DNA of 64,000 nt from Holothuria scabra (GCA_037179385.1 CM074180.1:29555455-29619454), one strand, 5' to 3'; counted from the first letter of the stretch, positions 10,646 through 22,638 are shown. Made by a program: numbers and translations. The notes: a model not told the origin generated them from the letters alone.

Positions 10646-11815
10646 TCTTGACGTTGAATGTCATGGTCAACGGTCAAAATGATGAGACATCAGACACGTA
10701 CAATAATCTTTCACATAACTATAACACTTTGATCAATGAACTCATAGTGCCTCAATTATTTACAAGCAATGCAACTCAAGGGACCCTATGACCCCTAAAA
10801 CTTTGGTCATGTATAAATTGTAAGATATTCCGACTGGTCATTTATGGTCAGTTGTGATTCAGGACCAATAGTGTCCACTGAGAGGATTCAATATTTCATT
10901 CACCAGTTCTTTTTTCCCCTTGGCTAATAAATTTCATCGCCTGATACATGTGAAGTTCGACAGGAATCGATTTAACTCTTATTTGAAAAACTTATGCGAA
11001 TCACTCTGAGCTCTTGAATTCTCACTTAAGGCTTCCGGTGGTCAGTCTCAATTGAAAACTAAGAGGATGATTGCTAACTTAACTCGATCTCAACCAGAGT
11101 ATGCCATTGATTTTTGGGGTGATTCATGTGTTTCCTTATGGGGTACACATTTTACTCCAGGGAGACATTGCAAATAAAAGGAAATCCCTCAAAATTTGCA
11201 GCCACAGTCTGACAAATTACAGGAGGAATTTAGGATGGAAGACACTTTTAGCAGCAACTAAAATGTAAATAATCTTCCATCATTTACAATATGATGGATG
11301 GAAGGAAAAATGACTTCTTTTCTACTTTTCGATCATTTCCAGAAAAAAATTAAAGGAAATACTTTGAACTTGATTAAAATTTAACTTCCAGAGTTTGAAG
11401 AAGATGTTGTTCGGAAGACATCAATTTTCAGAACATTATTAAAACTCGGTTTCCATTTTGCGAAATGTACTTTGACCGATTGTGAGAAGAATTGGAAAAA
11501 ATAAAAACCACTGTGTAATGTAAGACATACTGAATCAGTAAAGAAATGTATGGGGAACTAGTGCATGGGTATCTGATTGTTCGTGTCAGATAGTCGTCCG
11601 ATTAATAGTGTTATATCCCAAGTTCACAACGGCACAAAACATGGATCCATCACCCTCTCTGTTTTTTTTTGGGGGGGGGGGGAGTGGCCAAAGGCTAAGG
11701 GAACACTCCCGTTTTATAGGTAGGCCTATAAGAACGTTGTATTTGGCGATTCCAGGAGCGGGGTCGTACTCATGAGGATAAGTAACCTTTGCGCCATTTC
11801 ACTCTGAGCAATCAG
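10646..11815. other. Unrecognised sequence with a T9-G12 run
   Basis: No gene is recognised. At about 11662-11682 a run of T passes directly into 12 G, and a GGAGTGGCC follows. This resembles the G-rich ends of the hAT-like elements, but no partner end was found. Confidence 0.4.
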
Positions 11816-11819
11816 ATTT

Positions 11820-12130
<311 letters not shown>

Positions 12131-12259
12131 GATCCCTCCCCCCTTTAACACCAACACTCCCTCCCTAGAACACACCATAAACAATATTACCGATGCACGT
12201 CTAAGATAACTCTTTCCTCGATGAACCAAACTGTTTCCTGGCCACAGAACCTATTAATC

Positions 12260-14640
12260 ATGCCTATGCACTCTTTAAAAAGTTTGTTATTTTACAGTAA
12301 TAGTGGCAGCTGGGATTCCGGTGCTCGAACTGTTATTTTACAGTTGTGCTTAAATCTAATATTAACGGCACCTATATAGAGCCAATTTTATTTCTGAACA
12401 CTAACATGGTCTCCAATTGTAGTATTCAGGGGACAATGGTTACATACGCACAGTCACTTCAAGATATAATGCAAAACTGTAAAATAACTTCCGCTACCCG
12501 GAATCCTCACTGCCAGTACTTCACTGTAAAATCACATTTCTTTTTTTCTGCGAATAGCCAGGTTGTGAAGTATAAAAGGACGGAATATATCGGTCTAAGG
12601 GGTTTGAATATTGTAACCATGGTCTGCTACTTGAAACCATTTACGAGAGAAAGTATTGCTCATATAAGTTTTGAATATTTCCTACAGAACTTTGTATAGT
12701 CCATAGGAATACATAAATTAGAAAGATGATTATCCGTAGTTTCTAATCCCGCTGCTCCTTGGGATAAGTCACTTCTGGTGCATTTCACAGATTGAACCTG
12801 TATTCGTTATTGTCCCTACCAATGAGGTACATCGATGGCCGATTCCTTATTCTGTGTGATATTCAATAATCGAGTCCACCTTTTGCCCCTGATAAAGCAG
12901 ATCTTAGGGATTGATTGACAATATCCCTTACATATGAGGGTTATCGATCCCACTGAGACAGATCTTCGTACTTATCTGAAAAACGGTTTTATGCTGTTTT
13001 ATTCATCCATTTTATGAAACGTAACAAACAGTGACGAGCCTTTCACGTGAGGGTGGAAATGGAATATGGACGGTTGGTTGAATTTATCGATTTTGTTTTC
13101 TTTCTTTTTGAATATTCCAAGGTCGAACGTGGAGCCAATGTTCAGAAAAAGGCAAATAATAATGACTGAAACCTTTTTAGGATAGGATTTGTAAAACTAA
13201 AATTCTCCCAATTCGTCACTTGTAGTATATATGCTATGATGCTTGTTTTTATTTCACGTTTTCGAGTAGTTTAATCCAGTATATTACACATGCAACGCAG
13301 TTTCAACTTAAACCTTTGTCTTCTGTCATCCTGTGCTAGTCTTTCACGTAAATCGCAAAACAGTGCTGTGAGTTTGATTAAGATTCTAGCAAAAAGCGTC
13401 CTTGATTTTTCGAAGAATACTTGAGATAGAATTGTGGAACTGAAGCCTAACGCTTCCTAAAGATCACCCTGTCGAGTACATCTTTAACTGACGAGGTCAT
13501 AGGTGTTGATTAAGTGTATAGCTTGCTGATTGCTTCGAGCGGCAGCATGCTTGGCAAAGGCGCTGTTACGTCAGCAGTCCAATAGAGCAGGAAAGATCTG
13601 ATCACCTGAAGGGCCACTTTGTTTCTGTTTTAAATTGCAAACAATTTTAAGAAATTAGAAGACTTAATTAAAGGTAGCTAGAATCGTTACAGTTTTTGGT
13701 CAGACGACGTCTCACAGCCATTGGCAAATAAGTTGGAGACTATATCTATACGCGAAGAATTTTGACTGTTTTATTTATTTTTGTTTTCGACTTGATGAAC
13801 AATTACAACATTTCCAAGATAAACTGTTTTGGAAAAGATCTACATGTAAGGTCAATGGTCGTCTGAAAAGTGATTCACATGTCAGTATTGGAAATGTCCT
13901 TCTGGACATTTTCAGATTGTCCAATATTTTCGGCCTCACGGCATCACACAAAGTTGAAAGATGTGATTGGCTGTTGTCATGTTGAAGTAAGTTTCTTGGC
14001 GAGTGATATTTTCGTTAACTCCTGGTGATATGAAAAGGGTAAAGTTGGAACATGTAAAAAGCATAAAGAAAATTAAAAACTTTGGAAAATAGCCACAATA
14101 CACATCACTATCCGTCAAACATTGACCGTTTTACGGGATTGTTTCTATTTTACAATTTATGCTTACTAGTTTCAGAATTCGCCGTTCTTAAAGCTAGAAA
14201 GAATATATTTCTAAATCGCGGTATGCACCGTTTCAGTTTAATACCTTCAGCAACGTACGGTTATGTACCTTACTTGACGGTAATAAACTAGAAAAAATGC
14301 ATCGTACGATTTGGGTGCTAGGCCTATTCTACCCTTGCATTACGAATGAACATGGCTCAGTATGCTTAATTTGTGATGTCAAAGCATGACTTACTAACTA
14401 TGTGTTAATGTTGTGTTTTTTTTTTCAAATTTACGGTACTTCATGAACACTGGTACCGAGACAAAAAATGTTCAGTTTACGTAAGGCTGTAAATAAGAAT
14501 TATTGACATTTTAAAGGGCTTCCGTTTTCGCTCTGCCTAGACTTTCTCGAGTACGGTCTCCCTGAATGCATTTCACCGCTAAGGGTGTAAAGGTTGCACA
14601 ATAATAGTCACAAATGCGATGTCTGCTTCCCAACGGTGCC
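12260..14640. other. Unrecognised sequence
   Basis: The longest frame is 117 codons (12346-12699, +). It has no recognisable domain and its composition is ordinary for AT-rich DNA. No repeat family was matched over this 2.4-kb stretch. Confidence 0.4.
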
Positions 14641-14650
14641 GTGGCAAAAC

Positions 14651-15104
14651 GATGTTCGTATGGAGCAAAGGTGTCTACCGCACGGACTTCCGATACATGG
14701 ACAGAGCATACTGCACGGTAGATTGTCGCTAGCGTACGTGTGAGAAAAAGCGCACCACGATGGCTGTCTACATTTGTTTTGTGTAAAAGTTTGGACTTGC
14801 TCAAGTAAATCAACAGATTTTGCAAGAAAGTTAAAATATTGTTGAAATAATGCAAGCTAAGGTTAAAATCACGGCATATACTGCAAGAATATGATATTGT
14901 TTCCCATTCAAGTTAACATTTTAATGAAAATATTACAGATACGTCGTCAAATTAAACAAATTCCAACTTCACGGCGGTCATCTTGGTGCGCCTTTTTTGT
15001 CCCAGTTGGTGGAGACAACCTACGGTGACGACCTACGCCTTACATGCTCTGTCCATGTATATGGGAAGTCCGTGGTCTACCGACGTTTGCCTCTAATGAA
15101 CATT
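14651..15104. repeat. Inverted repeat, arms of about 120 bp
   Basis: The arm at 14651-14772 (ATGTTCGTATGGAGCAAAGG, CACGGACTTCCGATACATGG, ACAGAGCAT, AAAAAGCGCACCACGATGGC) pairs with the arm at 14975-15104 read in reverse (ATGTTCATTAGAGGCAAACG, CACGGACTTCCCATATACAT, GGACAGAGCAT, AAAAAGGCGCACCAAGATGA). The spacer is about 200 bp. The arms are diverged with small indels. A fold-back element is the likeliest explanation. A 114-codon minus-strand frame overlies the left arm and is not convincing. Confidence 0.7.
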
Positions 15105-15430
15105 TAGGGGGTTATTGAGGGTGTTTTGTTGGTTTTCCAATTGTTGATTCCGTAGGCAGGCAAGGAATCTACTAGTATGCGATGGTGATGTCGCGTGTGT
15201 GTGTGGGTGTGTGTACTTGTATTAAAGTACAAACAGAGGACCCGAACAATGGATTTTAGGCCCTCTGGTGGAAATTGAATAGATTTTTGGAGTCCTCTCT
15301 TGTCCAAACAATGTACAGTCTATTGTTAAGGTAAGGGTTAAGGAAGCAGGAACAAAGGAGAACAGAATGAGGCCCTCAGGTTGTGTGTAAAAACAACATG
15401 AGTGTGTATAGGTGTGTGTGTGTTTGTGAC
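15105..15430. other. GT-rich linker
   Basis: It contains two short GT-rich microsatellite tracts, near 15193-15215 and 15400-15425. No gene is recognised. Confidence 0.5.
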
Positions 15431-15435
15431 ACTTG

Positions 15436-15935
15436 GTTGTAAACACGATATCTCAAGTTAGGAATGTCCGACACTTTTCATATTTGGTATATAGGTTTGT
15501 CATGTTGAGAGAAAGAACCCTATTGTTTTGGTAGCGGTCGAAGGTCATTTGAGGTTACGTGCGGTAAAGTTGCGAAAACGTCGAAAAATGGGTTGTAAAC
15601 ACGGTATCTCAAGATAGGAGTTACTGATACTTTTCATATTTGGTATATAGATTTTATATGAAGAACCCTATGTTTTTGGTAGAGGTCAAAGGTCATTAGA
15701 GGTCACTGGTGGTTTTTGGTAGAGGTCAAAGGTCATTTGAGGTCACCAGAGGTTAAAATACAAAAGCCTCTCAAATGGATTATTAACACCATAAGAACCT
15801 TCTTGTTTTTTATACAGAACAGAGGTCATGTTAGGTATTCAGAGTTCGTGAGAGAATCAAAGAGCCCTTTTGATTGGTTGAGGTCAAAGGTCATCTGGGG
15901 TAACTGGGGGTCAGTGCTTGTTGGGATCTGTGGGT
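15436..15935 (+). repeat. Tandem repeat, about 156-bp unit, with AGGTCA direct repeats
   Basis: Successive units begin with GTTGTAAACACG near 15436 and again near 15592, so the period is about 156 bp. Each unit runs through TATCTCAAG, ACACTTTTCATATTTGG (or a close form), TATATAG, GAACCCTAT and then GGTAGAGGTCAAAGGTCATT. The last part contains extra partial units. Diverged relatives lie at 35140-35700 (+) and near 48365-48560 (minus), so this is a dispersed family and not a single local array. Confidence 0.75.
15683..15745 (+). promoter_or_regulatory. Paired DR1 nuclear-receptor-type half-site clusters
   Basis: AGGTCAAAGGTCA is present at 15683-15695 and 15723-15735, with a further AGGTCA at 15700 and 15740. 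That gives a one-base-spaced direct repeat (DR1) followed by a four-base-spaced repeat (DR4), twice. A third DR1 is at 15881-15893. DR1 sites are classic targets of RXR, HNF4 and COUP-TF type receptors. Occupancy is not shown, and because the motif is part of a repeat unit it may be passive. Confidence 0.35.
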
Positions 15936-15939
15936 TGTC

Positions 15940-16260
15940 AACATGATGTAAGTGTTTTTTATCTTTGTTAAATGAATCCTTGACATTCTGTGCCTAAATT
16001 GTAAAGACAAATCGATCAAACACTGTCAATTTGAAAGAAAGAAGGTATTTCATGGCAAGGAATCACTAAGCATTTTGGCTTCCTGGTTTTATGTATTTTC
16101 TTTGCTCCATAAATGTATCGTGGGGCCTGCACAGGAACTGGAATAATACCAATGTCCATGGCAGATTTCTGAGAAAATTTCGTTTCCAAGGAAGTGTTCA
16201 AATCAGGATTCAGTACTAAAGGAAAAATCTCATCAACAAGAAAGAAATATTTCCGTATGC
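15940..16260. other. Unrecognised spacer
   Basis: Nothing is recognised. The 123-codon minus-strand frame across 16016-16387 runs into the adjacent fold-back and is not a gene candidate. Confidence 0.4.
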
Positions 16261-16266
16261 CTACAA

Positions 16267-16500
16267 GGCCTATGTACACCGGATACATTTCACGACACAT
16301 GCGTCGCAACATGTTGCCAAAACACCTTGTGTCTGAAAATGTTGTCAGTGTATACAGAGCAGACACAAGCGGCAACATGTGTCGCAACTTGTGTCAGCGG
16401 CATGTATCTAGTGTTCACCGTGACAAATCATTTGTGTCCAGTTGTGTTGGCAACATGTTGCGACACATGTGTCATGAAATGTGTCCAGCGTACACAGGCC
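16267..16500. mobile_element. Fold-back element with 54-bp arms
   Basis: The left arm 16267-16320 (GGCCTATGTACACCGG, CACGACACATGCGTCGC, AACATGTTGCC) pairs with the right arm 16447-16500 with only a few mismatches. The 126-bp centre is itself rich in TGTGTC, GACACA and CAACATGT and has weaker internal dyads, so the whole 234 bp can fold into a long hairpin. The near-palindromes GCAACATGTTGC and GCGACACATGTGTC repeat in the arms. No clear target duplication was found. Frames of 123-150 codons across it reflect the repeats. Confidence 0.85.
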
Positions 16501-16504
16501 GTAA

Positions 16505-17082
16505 GATTTGCTTGATTATTCGTTTCCATGCAACTGAGGGCATAACTCGTGATATTTATTGCATGTTCCTGTATACATCAATCTCCTTCATTAAATATAA
16601 ACTTTTTTCGATAAAAAGCTTGTTTTTTTCTTTGCAGGATGTCTAGACTGTCTGTCTGAATATAGTTTTTGTGTTTGATAATTTATTCGTGTTTCTGTCT
16701 GTGGGACTTACAGTAATTTAAAGGAGCCGTTTGTTTTTCAATTGCGATTCCCTCCACTGCGCTATATCCATTTTTCAAGGAACACATAAATTACCATATA
16801 CAAAACATGCAGCCTTTTTGCTGCATACATTCATCCCGGTAGCCCCCACGGTATCATTCCACCGCTAGCGGTAGATATTGAGAGGCATTGGAACTTGCCA
16901 CGTTTTGACTAATTGAGTTGCAACTAAGAAACACGTTAACAGGTTAAGGTAAAGTCTACGTTAATCACAAAAGTGTTCGACGTAAACGACACAAGTTGGG
17001 TCGCGTGATGAAACAAATTCAACTGACAAAAATTCATCCTTTTTGTTTCTTTAACAAATCGTTGTTCGTCGTAGGCTTTATA
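16505..17082. other. Unrecognised sequence
   Basis: No open frame of interest and no repeat match up to the target duplication of the next element. An ATATATATAA tract lies just beyond, inside that element. Confidence 0.4.
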
Positions 17083-17090
17083 GTTGCATA

Positions 17091-19384
17091 CAAGGGTGGA
17101 TCCAGAGGGGGGCGGGGCGACCACCCCGCTTAGGCCGACCGAAAAAATATATATATAATGAAAAAAGTAAAATAAAATGATCTAAATGGCACAGTTTGTG
17201 GTTTATTTCCGGTATATGGTGAGGCCCTTAGTTTCTTACAGTTTTGAAGATTCTTAAACAAGGCTCACAATCATGGTAAACATGCTAACATAGTTACATG
17301 TTAGAAACTCACAGTGCCGCGAAGCTGAGTCCAGGAGTGGTGGAAAGGGAAATCCCCCTTGATCAGTAACCCGGGGTCTTGATTTTGGTCTAAAACACAA
17401 ACACCCATCACCCCAACATTTCAGGTACGGAAAAAGCGAAATTCCCTTCTGGTGAATGCTCTTTAATTTGACATCAAAGGCAAAACTTGCAGAGCAGCTC
17501 ATATTACCCAGCACGCACAGAGAGTGTTCTGATTACATTTGGCTCAAGTTATATGCCCATTAGAAAATAGTCGTACAATAAAACTAAGTTTGTGTCTGCT
17601 TAAAGGGACGGGCTCATAACAGTTTTGGGAGTGGCTATAACTAAGATGGGAGAATTGTAACTGTCTTGGTTACGTAAGGGAGCAGATGCTTCTGTGGAAA
17701 CCAGAATGTTCTAACTTTCCTCAATAAGAACTCATTGTTTCAATTTTCTTCAACAAAAGCCCACATTTTTTGGTTTTTGGCGCACTTCGCGCGCCCCAGA
17801 CTTTTTGTTCCGCATCGATCAATCACTTGGACATTCCGTTGCTTCTGGCGGGGTTTTGGGTTGCAGTACCCATTTGGCATATCCTTTTACCACCCCTTGT
17901 TGAGTCTGCATTTGGGTATTACCATGGTAAATCATTTTCCTGCACGATTTTGGCGCTTCGCGTTCATTTGTCACAGTCGAGGTTGTATCACTAATGAACA
18001 TAAAAAGCCCCACAATTTCGGTAAGTTATTCTAGCCAAAGCTAGGTGAAGTTAGATGCCGGGCATTTGGGGGGAGGTTCATGTTGCATTCTAATACCTTG
18101 AATAACATTCGTAACGAGATGAGTATATGGCTTGAAACTAAATGAAATTTACTTTTTCTCTTCATGCAAAATTTCGTTCAAAGTAAAATACAATAACGAC
18201 CATCTCAGTTGTGAACCGTGAAGAGCTTGGTGTGCTCCTGCCTTTCAAATTACTGCTGAAGCCCTATGCTAGTGTTCCCATTTTGTTAATTCCTCGGACA
18301 TTCCGGGAATTTCACTACGGATCCTATTCAAAATTATGCTGGAACCCACCAAACCTGCCATATGAGTCCCTGGTCCCCTCTGGTCCCCTCTCTGTTCGCA
18401 AAGTACTCAACTCATCACTTACGCTTGCTGAGCTGAAGAAGTATCATCGTAATCAAAGCCGTGTTCCTTTCACCTGTTGTGACCTTCCACGTCTCTGCAT
18501 TGCAAGAGGAGACAAAATTCCGACCAGAAGAGGGAAATTTTCGCCCGCGTCGCGCGCATGTACTCACTTTGAGCTATCTTTGGTAGGCTCAAGGTATGAT
18601 CACCTGTGGTTTCCGCAAACTGTTATCATACGGTGTCACTACTGACTACACACATAATTATATTCTTCTTTGATGCCCTATGTACGGTGCTGGTGCCCGC
18701 TATATAGGAATTTTGGGATACTTGCCTCACTAACAAGCGCTTCAGATAAGCATAGCTGGCTGACCTGAGACGCAAGGGGGTTCCTTTAAGATAAATTACG
18801 AAATATGCCAACCTGTCTACATGAGAGATTTATTCCACAGAGCGTGTTCAAAGACTTTACTAATAGTCCTTGAATTATTATCTCAAACGTCATAAATCAG
18901 AACCCTCTTCTGGGGCTGTTAGTACAAATTTTATAACTTTTTGAAGGCTTTATTTTAACAAAATTTACCTCCTTTGTCGCAAATTAGATGTACTTTTCAT
19001 TTTCACACCACACTGACATTTTTCATACGATTCTGTAAATAACTTTTGTATAAATTCGAGTAACATCCTCTCTTTCAGTTGGGTTGTCGGTAATCATAAA
19101 CATCTGTCCATTAACTGGAGAGCACTCTCACTGCCTTACAAAGAGCCTCTAGGAACATTAACAAGTGCTCGATTCTTCTCGACGAGTCGGACATTTTAAA
19201 CTAATTTTCTGTGTTCAAATTGTATTTTATCGCGAGAACTTCGGGGGGGGGGGGTCTTCGCCCCCAACGGGGTTCCGTCCCCGGACCCCGCCAGGGGCCT
19301 TAACGCGGGCCCTGGACCCCACGTGGTGCACCTTCGGTGCACTTCGTCCGCCCCCACTTACAGCAGTTTCTGGATCCGCCCTTG
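17091..19384. mobile_element. hAT-like non-autonomous element, about 2.3 kb
   Basis: The termini are inverted: CAAGGGTGGATCCAGA at the left (17091) and TCTGGATCCGCCCTTG at the right (ending 19384). The flanking octamers are GTTGCATA (17083-17090) and GCTGCATA (19385-19392), seven of eight identical, which fits an aged 8-bp hAT target duplication. Both ends are G/C-rich inside the termini (GGGGGGCGGGGCGACC; CGGACCCCGCCAGGGG). The body holds GGCGC and TTCGCG clusters near 17778-17800 and 17950. Frames of 99 and 144 codons (17735-18034 and 18211-18645) show no transposase or zinc-finger motif, so the element appears non-autonomous. The 2.3-kb span could instead be two unrelated ends; the matching flanks argue against that. 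Confidence 0.6.
17470..17545 (+). mobile_element. MITE family 1 scrap
   Basis: TTGCAGAGCAGCTCATATTA, CCCAGCACG, AGAGAGTGTTCTGATTACAT parallels the family-1 interior (TGCAGAGTACCAAAGC, ATTACACAGCATG, CTGAGAGTGTTTTGATTA). Termini are not visible. It lies within the 2.3-kb element. Confidence 0.4.
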
Positions 19385-19392
19385 GCTGCATA

Positions 19393-19924
19393 GTGCATGC
19401 GGTGTTAAGTTTGTACGATGGAATGAACTCCCTGTACTCGCAGAAGCTCTAAATGTCATTGTAATGTGAACGTAAGGAAGATGAAATGTATGGACGTTAA
19501 GAACGTGTTTTGAGGTCTTATGATAGAGTTGCCATTTGCCAAATAGCAACTCTTTGGTTATAGGTTAGTGTGGTTTCGTGAATCACGAAAAATTTCAAAA
19601 AGTGACTAAAAATCGTGACGGATTCTCAAAAGGAGCTGTTTATAAGCTATAAGTTCATGATGTCATCTATGATTGATCACAGTGTCTGGACTCGTCATGC
19701 ATTTTCTGCTCGTTCCTAGACAAACTAAATCAAACAAATTAGGTTCGAGCACCGTGTTATTTATAATTTGAAGACAGAAAACATCTTTCAAGACTTAGTG
19801 TCCCTTTGAGACACTGCTCCTTGGGGGAGTAGAATCCACTAGGAAGTAACGTTGATTTCATCATGGCATCCCGCCAAATACTGATAAAGTCGATGAGACT
19901 GTGGCTTATCTTCTTCGCCTTTTG
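19393..19924. other. Unrecognised sequence
   Basis: Short linker between two hAT-like elements. One 63-codon minus-strand frame is present and nothing is recognised. Confidence 0.4.
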
Positions 19925-19932
19925 TCTAAGAT

Positions 19933-20102
19933 TAGTAGCGAAGCCATGATTCTGTCATGAGAGGGGGGGGGGGCACGACATGAGGGAAAAGTCTAAGAAC
20001 AGAGAGAAAAACCGCCATTTAGGTGTTTTTACATTGCGAGGTTGGGTCATGGTGGGGGGGGGGGATTCAAACCCCCAAAACCACACCGTGGCTACCCCAC
20101 TG
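19933..20102. mobile_element. hAT-like MITE, 170 bp
   Basis: It begins TAGTAGCGAAGCCATGATTC and ends GTGGCTACCCCACTG, a worn form of the CAGTGGCGTAGCC terminus. The flanks TCTAAGAT (19925-19932) and GCTAAGAT (20103-20110) agree at seven of eight positions. Inside are G-runs and the segments GCACGACATGAGGGAAAAGT and AGGTTGGGTCATGG, which recur almost unchanged in the sister copy at 54730-54907. No coding capacity. Confidence 0.8.
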
Positions 20103-20110
20103 GCTAAGAT

Positions 20111-20740
20111 CCATATGGTGGAGACTGTGTTCCTTTTCACCATTCAAGAGTACTGGGTGATGCATGGTTAACCCGGGTTTAAGCGAAAGTAGATTCTTTG
20201 GGGGAACCTGAGTAACCAGGACCGTATAGTCAGCGGGTGACTGTGACGTCGGTGGGGCAACTGTACCCTGCGTGAAGTTCCAAATCGTACATTAACGATG
20301 TGCTAAACCATGGTGGTGGGTAACGTGAGGAGTGTTTGAACTGTCTCATAGAGATTTTACTCAGGCTAAGTCCAAAGTGCCAGAACTTACCCTGTATGTG
20401 TGAACTTGAAGAAAAAGCTTAGGTTGTTAGGCCTATCTCAGTCGTTGAATGAGACGTCAAATCTAATTCACTTTAAATCTATATGATTTTTGTATTTAAA
20501 AACACCCGGTAGTGTAAAAAAAGATTTGAGACACAACTGGTGCAGCAAACAGATAAGAGCTCCCAAAAGTGAACCTTTCGCAATTACCTAACTCCCTCCT
20601 AACCCCCGCATTATTAGGTCATAGGGTCAAAATATTTTATATTTTATATTTGGCATACTTTATGGGTTACGCACCCCAGTCGAACGGATATAATGGCACT
20701 CCCTAACAGGCGCTCGTGTTTAGAATTGAGTTTCTTTAAA
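20111..20740. other. Unrecognised sequence
   Basis: No gene is recognised. A short imperfect repeat of ATTTTATATTTTATATTTGG type lies near 20632-20652. Confidence 0.4.
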
Positions 20741-20748
20741 ATGTGAGC

Positions 20749-22211
20749 CAGTGGCGTAGCCACGGGGGAGGGGGCTACCCCCCTCAGATTTTCTTCAGCC
20801 CCCTTCCCAGATTCTTTGCCTCCTGATAAAGTAATTAAGAAAAAATAAAATGTTTGAACGGAAGTAAAATTTGAAGTATTTCCTTCTAGAAACAGTAAAT
20901 AAATAAAAATGTGTAACGATTAAGAAAACATGCATGAATGTGTGTAAAACACATTTTGAATGCACGTATGGAATCAAGTAATAACTTCAAAATGCCTACT
21001 TTCACTAAATTAGATACCGCATATAATCTGCACTGTCGTTTATTGCATTTCACTTCAAAATGAAACAAGCGTCTGGACGACAAACTCAGATGTGACTTTG
21101 TTACGTTTAGACCCTTTTTGCCTTTCGGATAGCTGGTTGATTTACTGAAAACAAGGCAATCATACACTGGAAACCATTCTAACACGACCATCCCTATACT
21201 TCATCATACACAAAATATGTATGGGTAAGGTACTGCCTTCGAATAATTCTTCCCTTCCATCCCTAACAAGTAGGCCTATGTCGTACTTCACTCCTTCCCA
21301 TGACAAGTGCCACTGTAGAACGATTTTTTCGACAAGTCCCCTTTTTACTAATTGGCACTGGCGTCCGGGCGGATTTGTAAAATGTCCACAAGGTCCGGAT
21401 TTCATGTGTTTCCCGCATGATCCATACTTCTGCTTTGCGGTTTAAATATTTAGAGAGATTTACTCGTTTTAATTTTGGCTACGTAATGTACCGATGACTG
21501 AACAAATACTGCACCATTTTGCATCTAGACACCACTGAAAACCGGAAAACATTGTTTCTTTGGTAGTATGTATGTTACTTGTAAAATCTCTACAAAGACT
21601 AAAAATGAGTGATTTTTCATGCTCCCCAAATAGGGAAATCCTAAAACCTAGGCCTATAAACAGTTCAAAGTTTTGCCAAACATAGCACCATTTTGCATCT
21701 AGCAAATCTAACGCAAAGAAAGTTTCTCAGAGGGGGACACAACTAATTTTGGTTTTCCTATTAAAGCTGAAATCCATTCAAATATTGCCGCATTTGCGAT
21801 ATACGTTCTCCTGAAGTTCACAATTTTTCCCAAGGGAAAGGGAGATACCGGTTCCTTAAGTCTCATCCCCCAGGCCACAGATCCGAAATGCCCATGGCAG
21901 ATTTTGGGTCCCAAAAAGTGTATGTATTATCATTTTTCATAGATTGATTTTTTATTCTCACTATTTGAGAAGTGGCAGTCTGGCAGACATGAGATTCAAG
22001 GCTGGGTACATCCAGCTTAAAACACGTGGGAAGTGCCGTTTCCAACCATCTGGAGGGTTTGTAAATCCCAAAATTTTCTTGTTCGCTTCGCGCCAAACGA
22101 TGGTGGCGCTCCGCTTAGATAGTCTTTCCGCGTCTGACCCTCGGAGGAACCAGGCCCCCCTCCACTTCTTACCTAGGCCCCCATAAAAATTCCATCCTGG
22201 CTACCCCACTG
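20749..22211 (+). mobile_element. hAT-like element A, about 1.46 kb
   Basis: The left terminus is CAGTGGCGTAGCCACGGGGG and the right terminus GGCTACCCCACTG. The body matches element B (22639-24206) in reverse complement over most of its length: for example AAAACACATTTTGAATGC, GGATTTCATGTGTTTCCC, GCACCATTTTGCATC and AAAAAGTGTATGTATTA. The GCGGAGCG module is at 22084-22116 (minus). The flanks ATGTGAGC and AAAAATGT are not a duplication; a displaced AAAATGT near both ends could be a damaged one. Short frames inside show no transposase motif. Confidence 0.75.
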
Positions 22212-22638
22212 AAAAATGTCATTGATATGCGCGCACCAAACATCAGTAAGGACCTTGATGAGAATAGTCTGGGACAGTTTAATTGCAAAATCTGCTAGCA
22301 AACAATTAAAGCATCAAATTGTGCAGGACCTCAGCAAACCTTACATGCCCATTACACAACCGCAAAATCAACTTTCAATGTAAGCCTTGAAAACTTGGTG
22401 GTTCATTCGAAGAGCGGTCTTATATACGGCGACAGAAGATGGGTCCATTGGCTCTTGGAAAGTCTTCCTTAAATAAATTTCCCATCTTCCTATGAGAATC
22501 ATGCAAGACGAATATTATTATCAGGGTTTTCTTTTTACTTATACCAGGGACAAGATATTCCCAGTTTAACGAATCGTGTAGGGCTTGGTTACTAGTTAGA
22601 CCCACCTGAATCCAGAACGGGTTAGGTAAGGTTTTACG
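22212..22638. other. Spacer between inverted elements A and B
   Basis: 427 bp of unrecognised DNA forms the loop of the A/B inverted pair. The last eight bases (GTTTTACG, 22631-22638) are the left target duplication of element B. Confidence 0.6.

Noticed and set aside
12346..12699. 117-codon plus-strand frame
   Set aside because: No motif, and AT-rich random-like composition.
14511..14855. 114-codon minus-strand frame
   Set aside because: Overlaps one arm of the inverted repeat and is not kept in the other arm.
16194..16646. 150-codon His/Met/Cys-rich frame
   Set aside because: Produced by the fold-back arms (repeated ACATGT and TGTGTC words); the composition mirrors the repeat.
18211..18645. 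144-codon frame as a possible transposase piece
   Set aside because: No catalytic, BED-finger or dimerisation motif seen; it lies in a non-autonomous-looking element.
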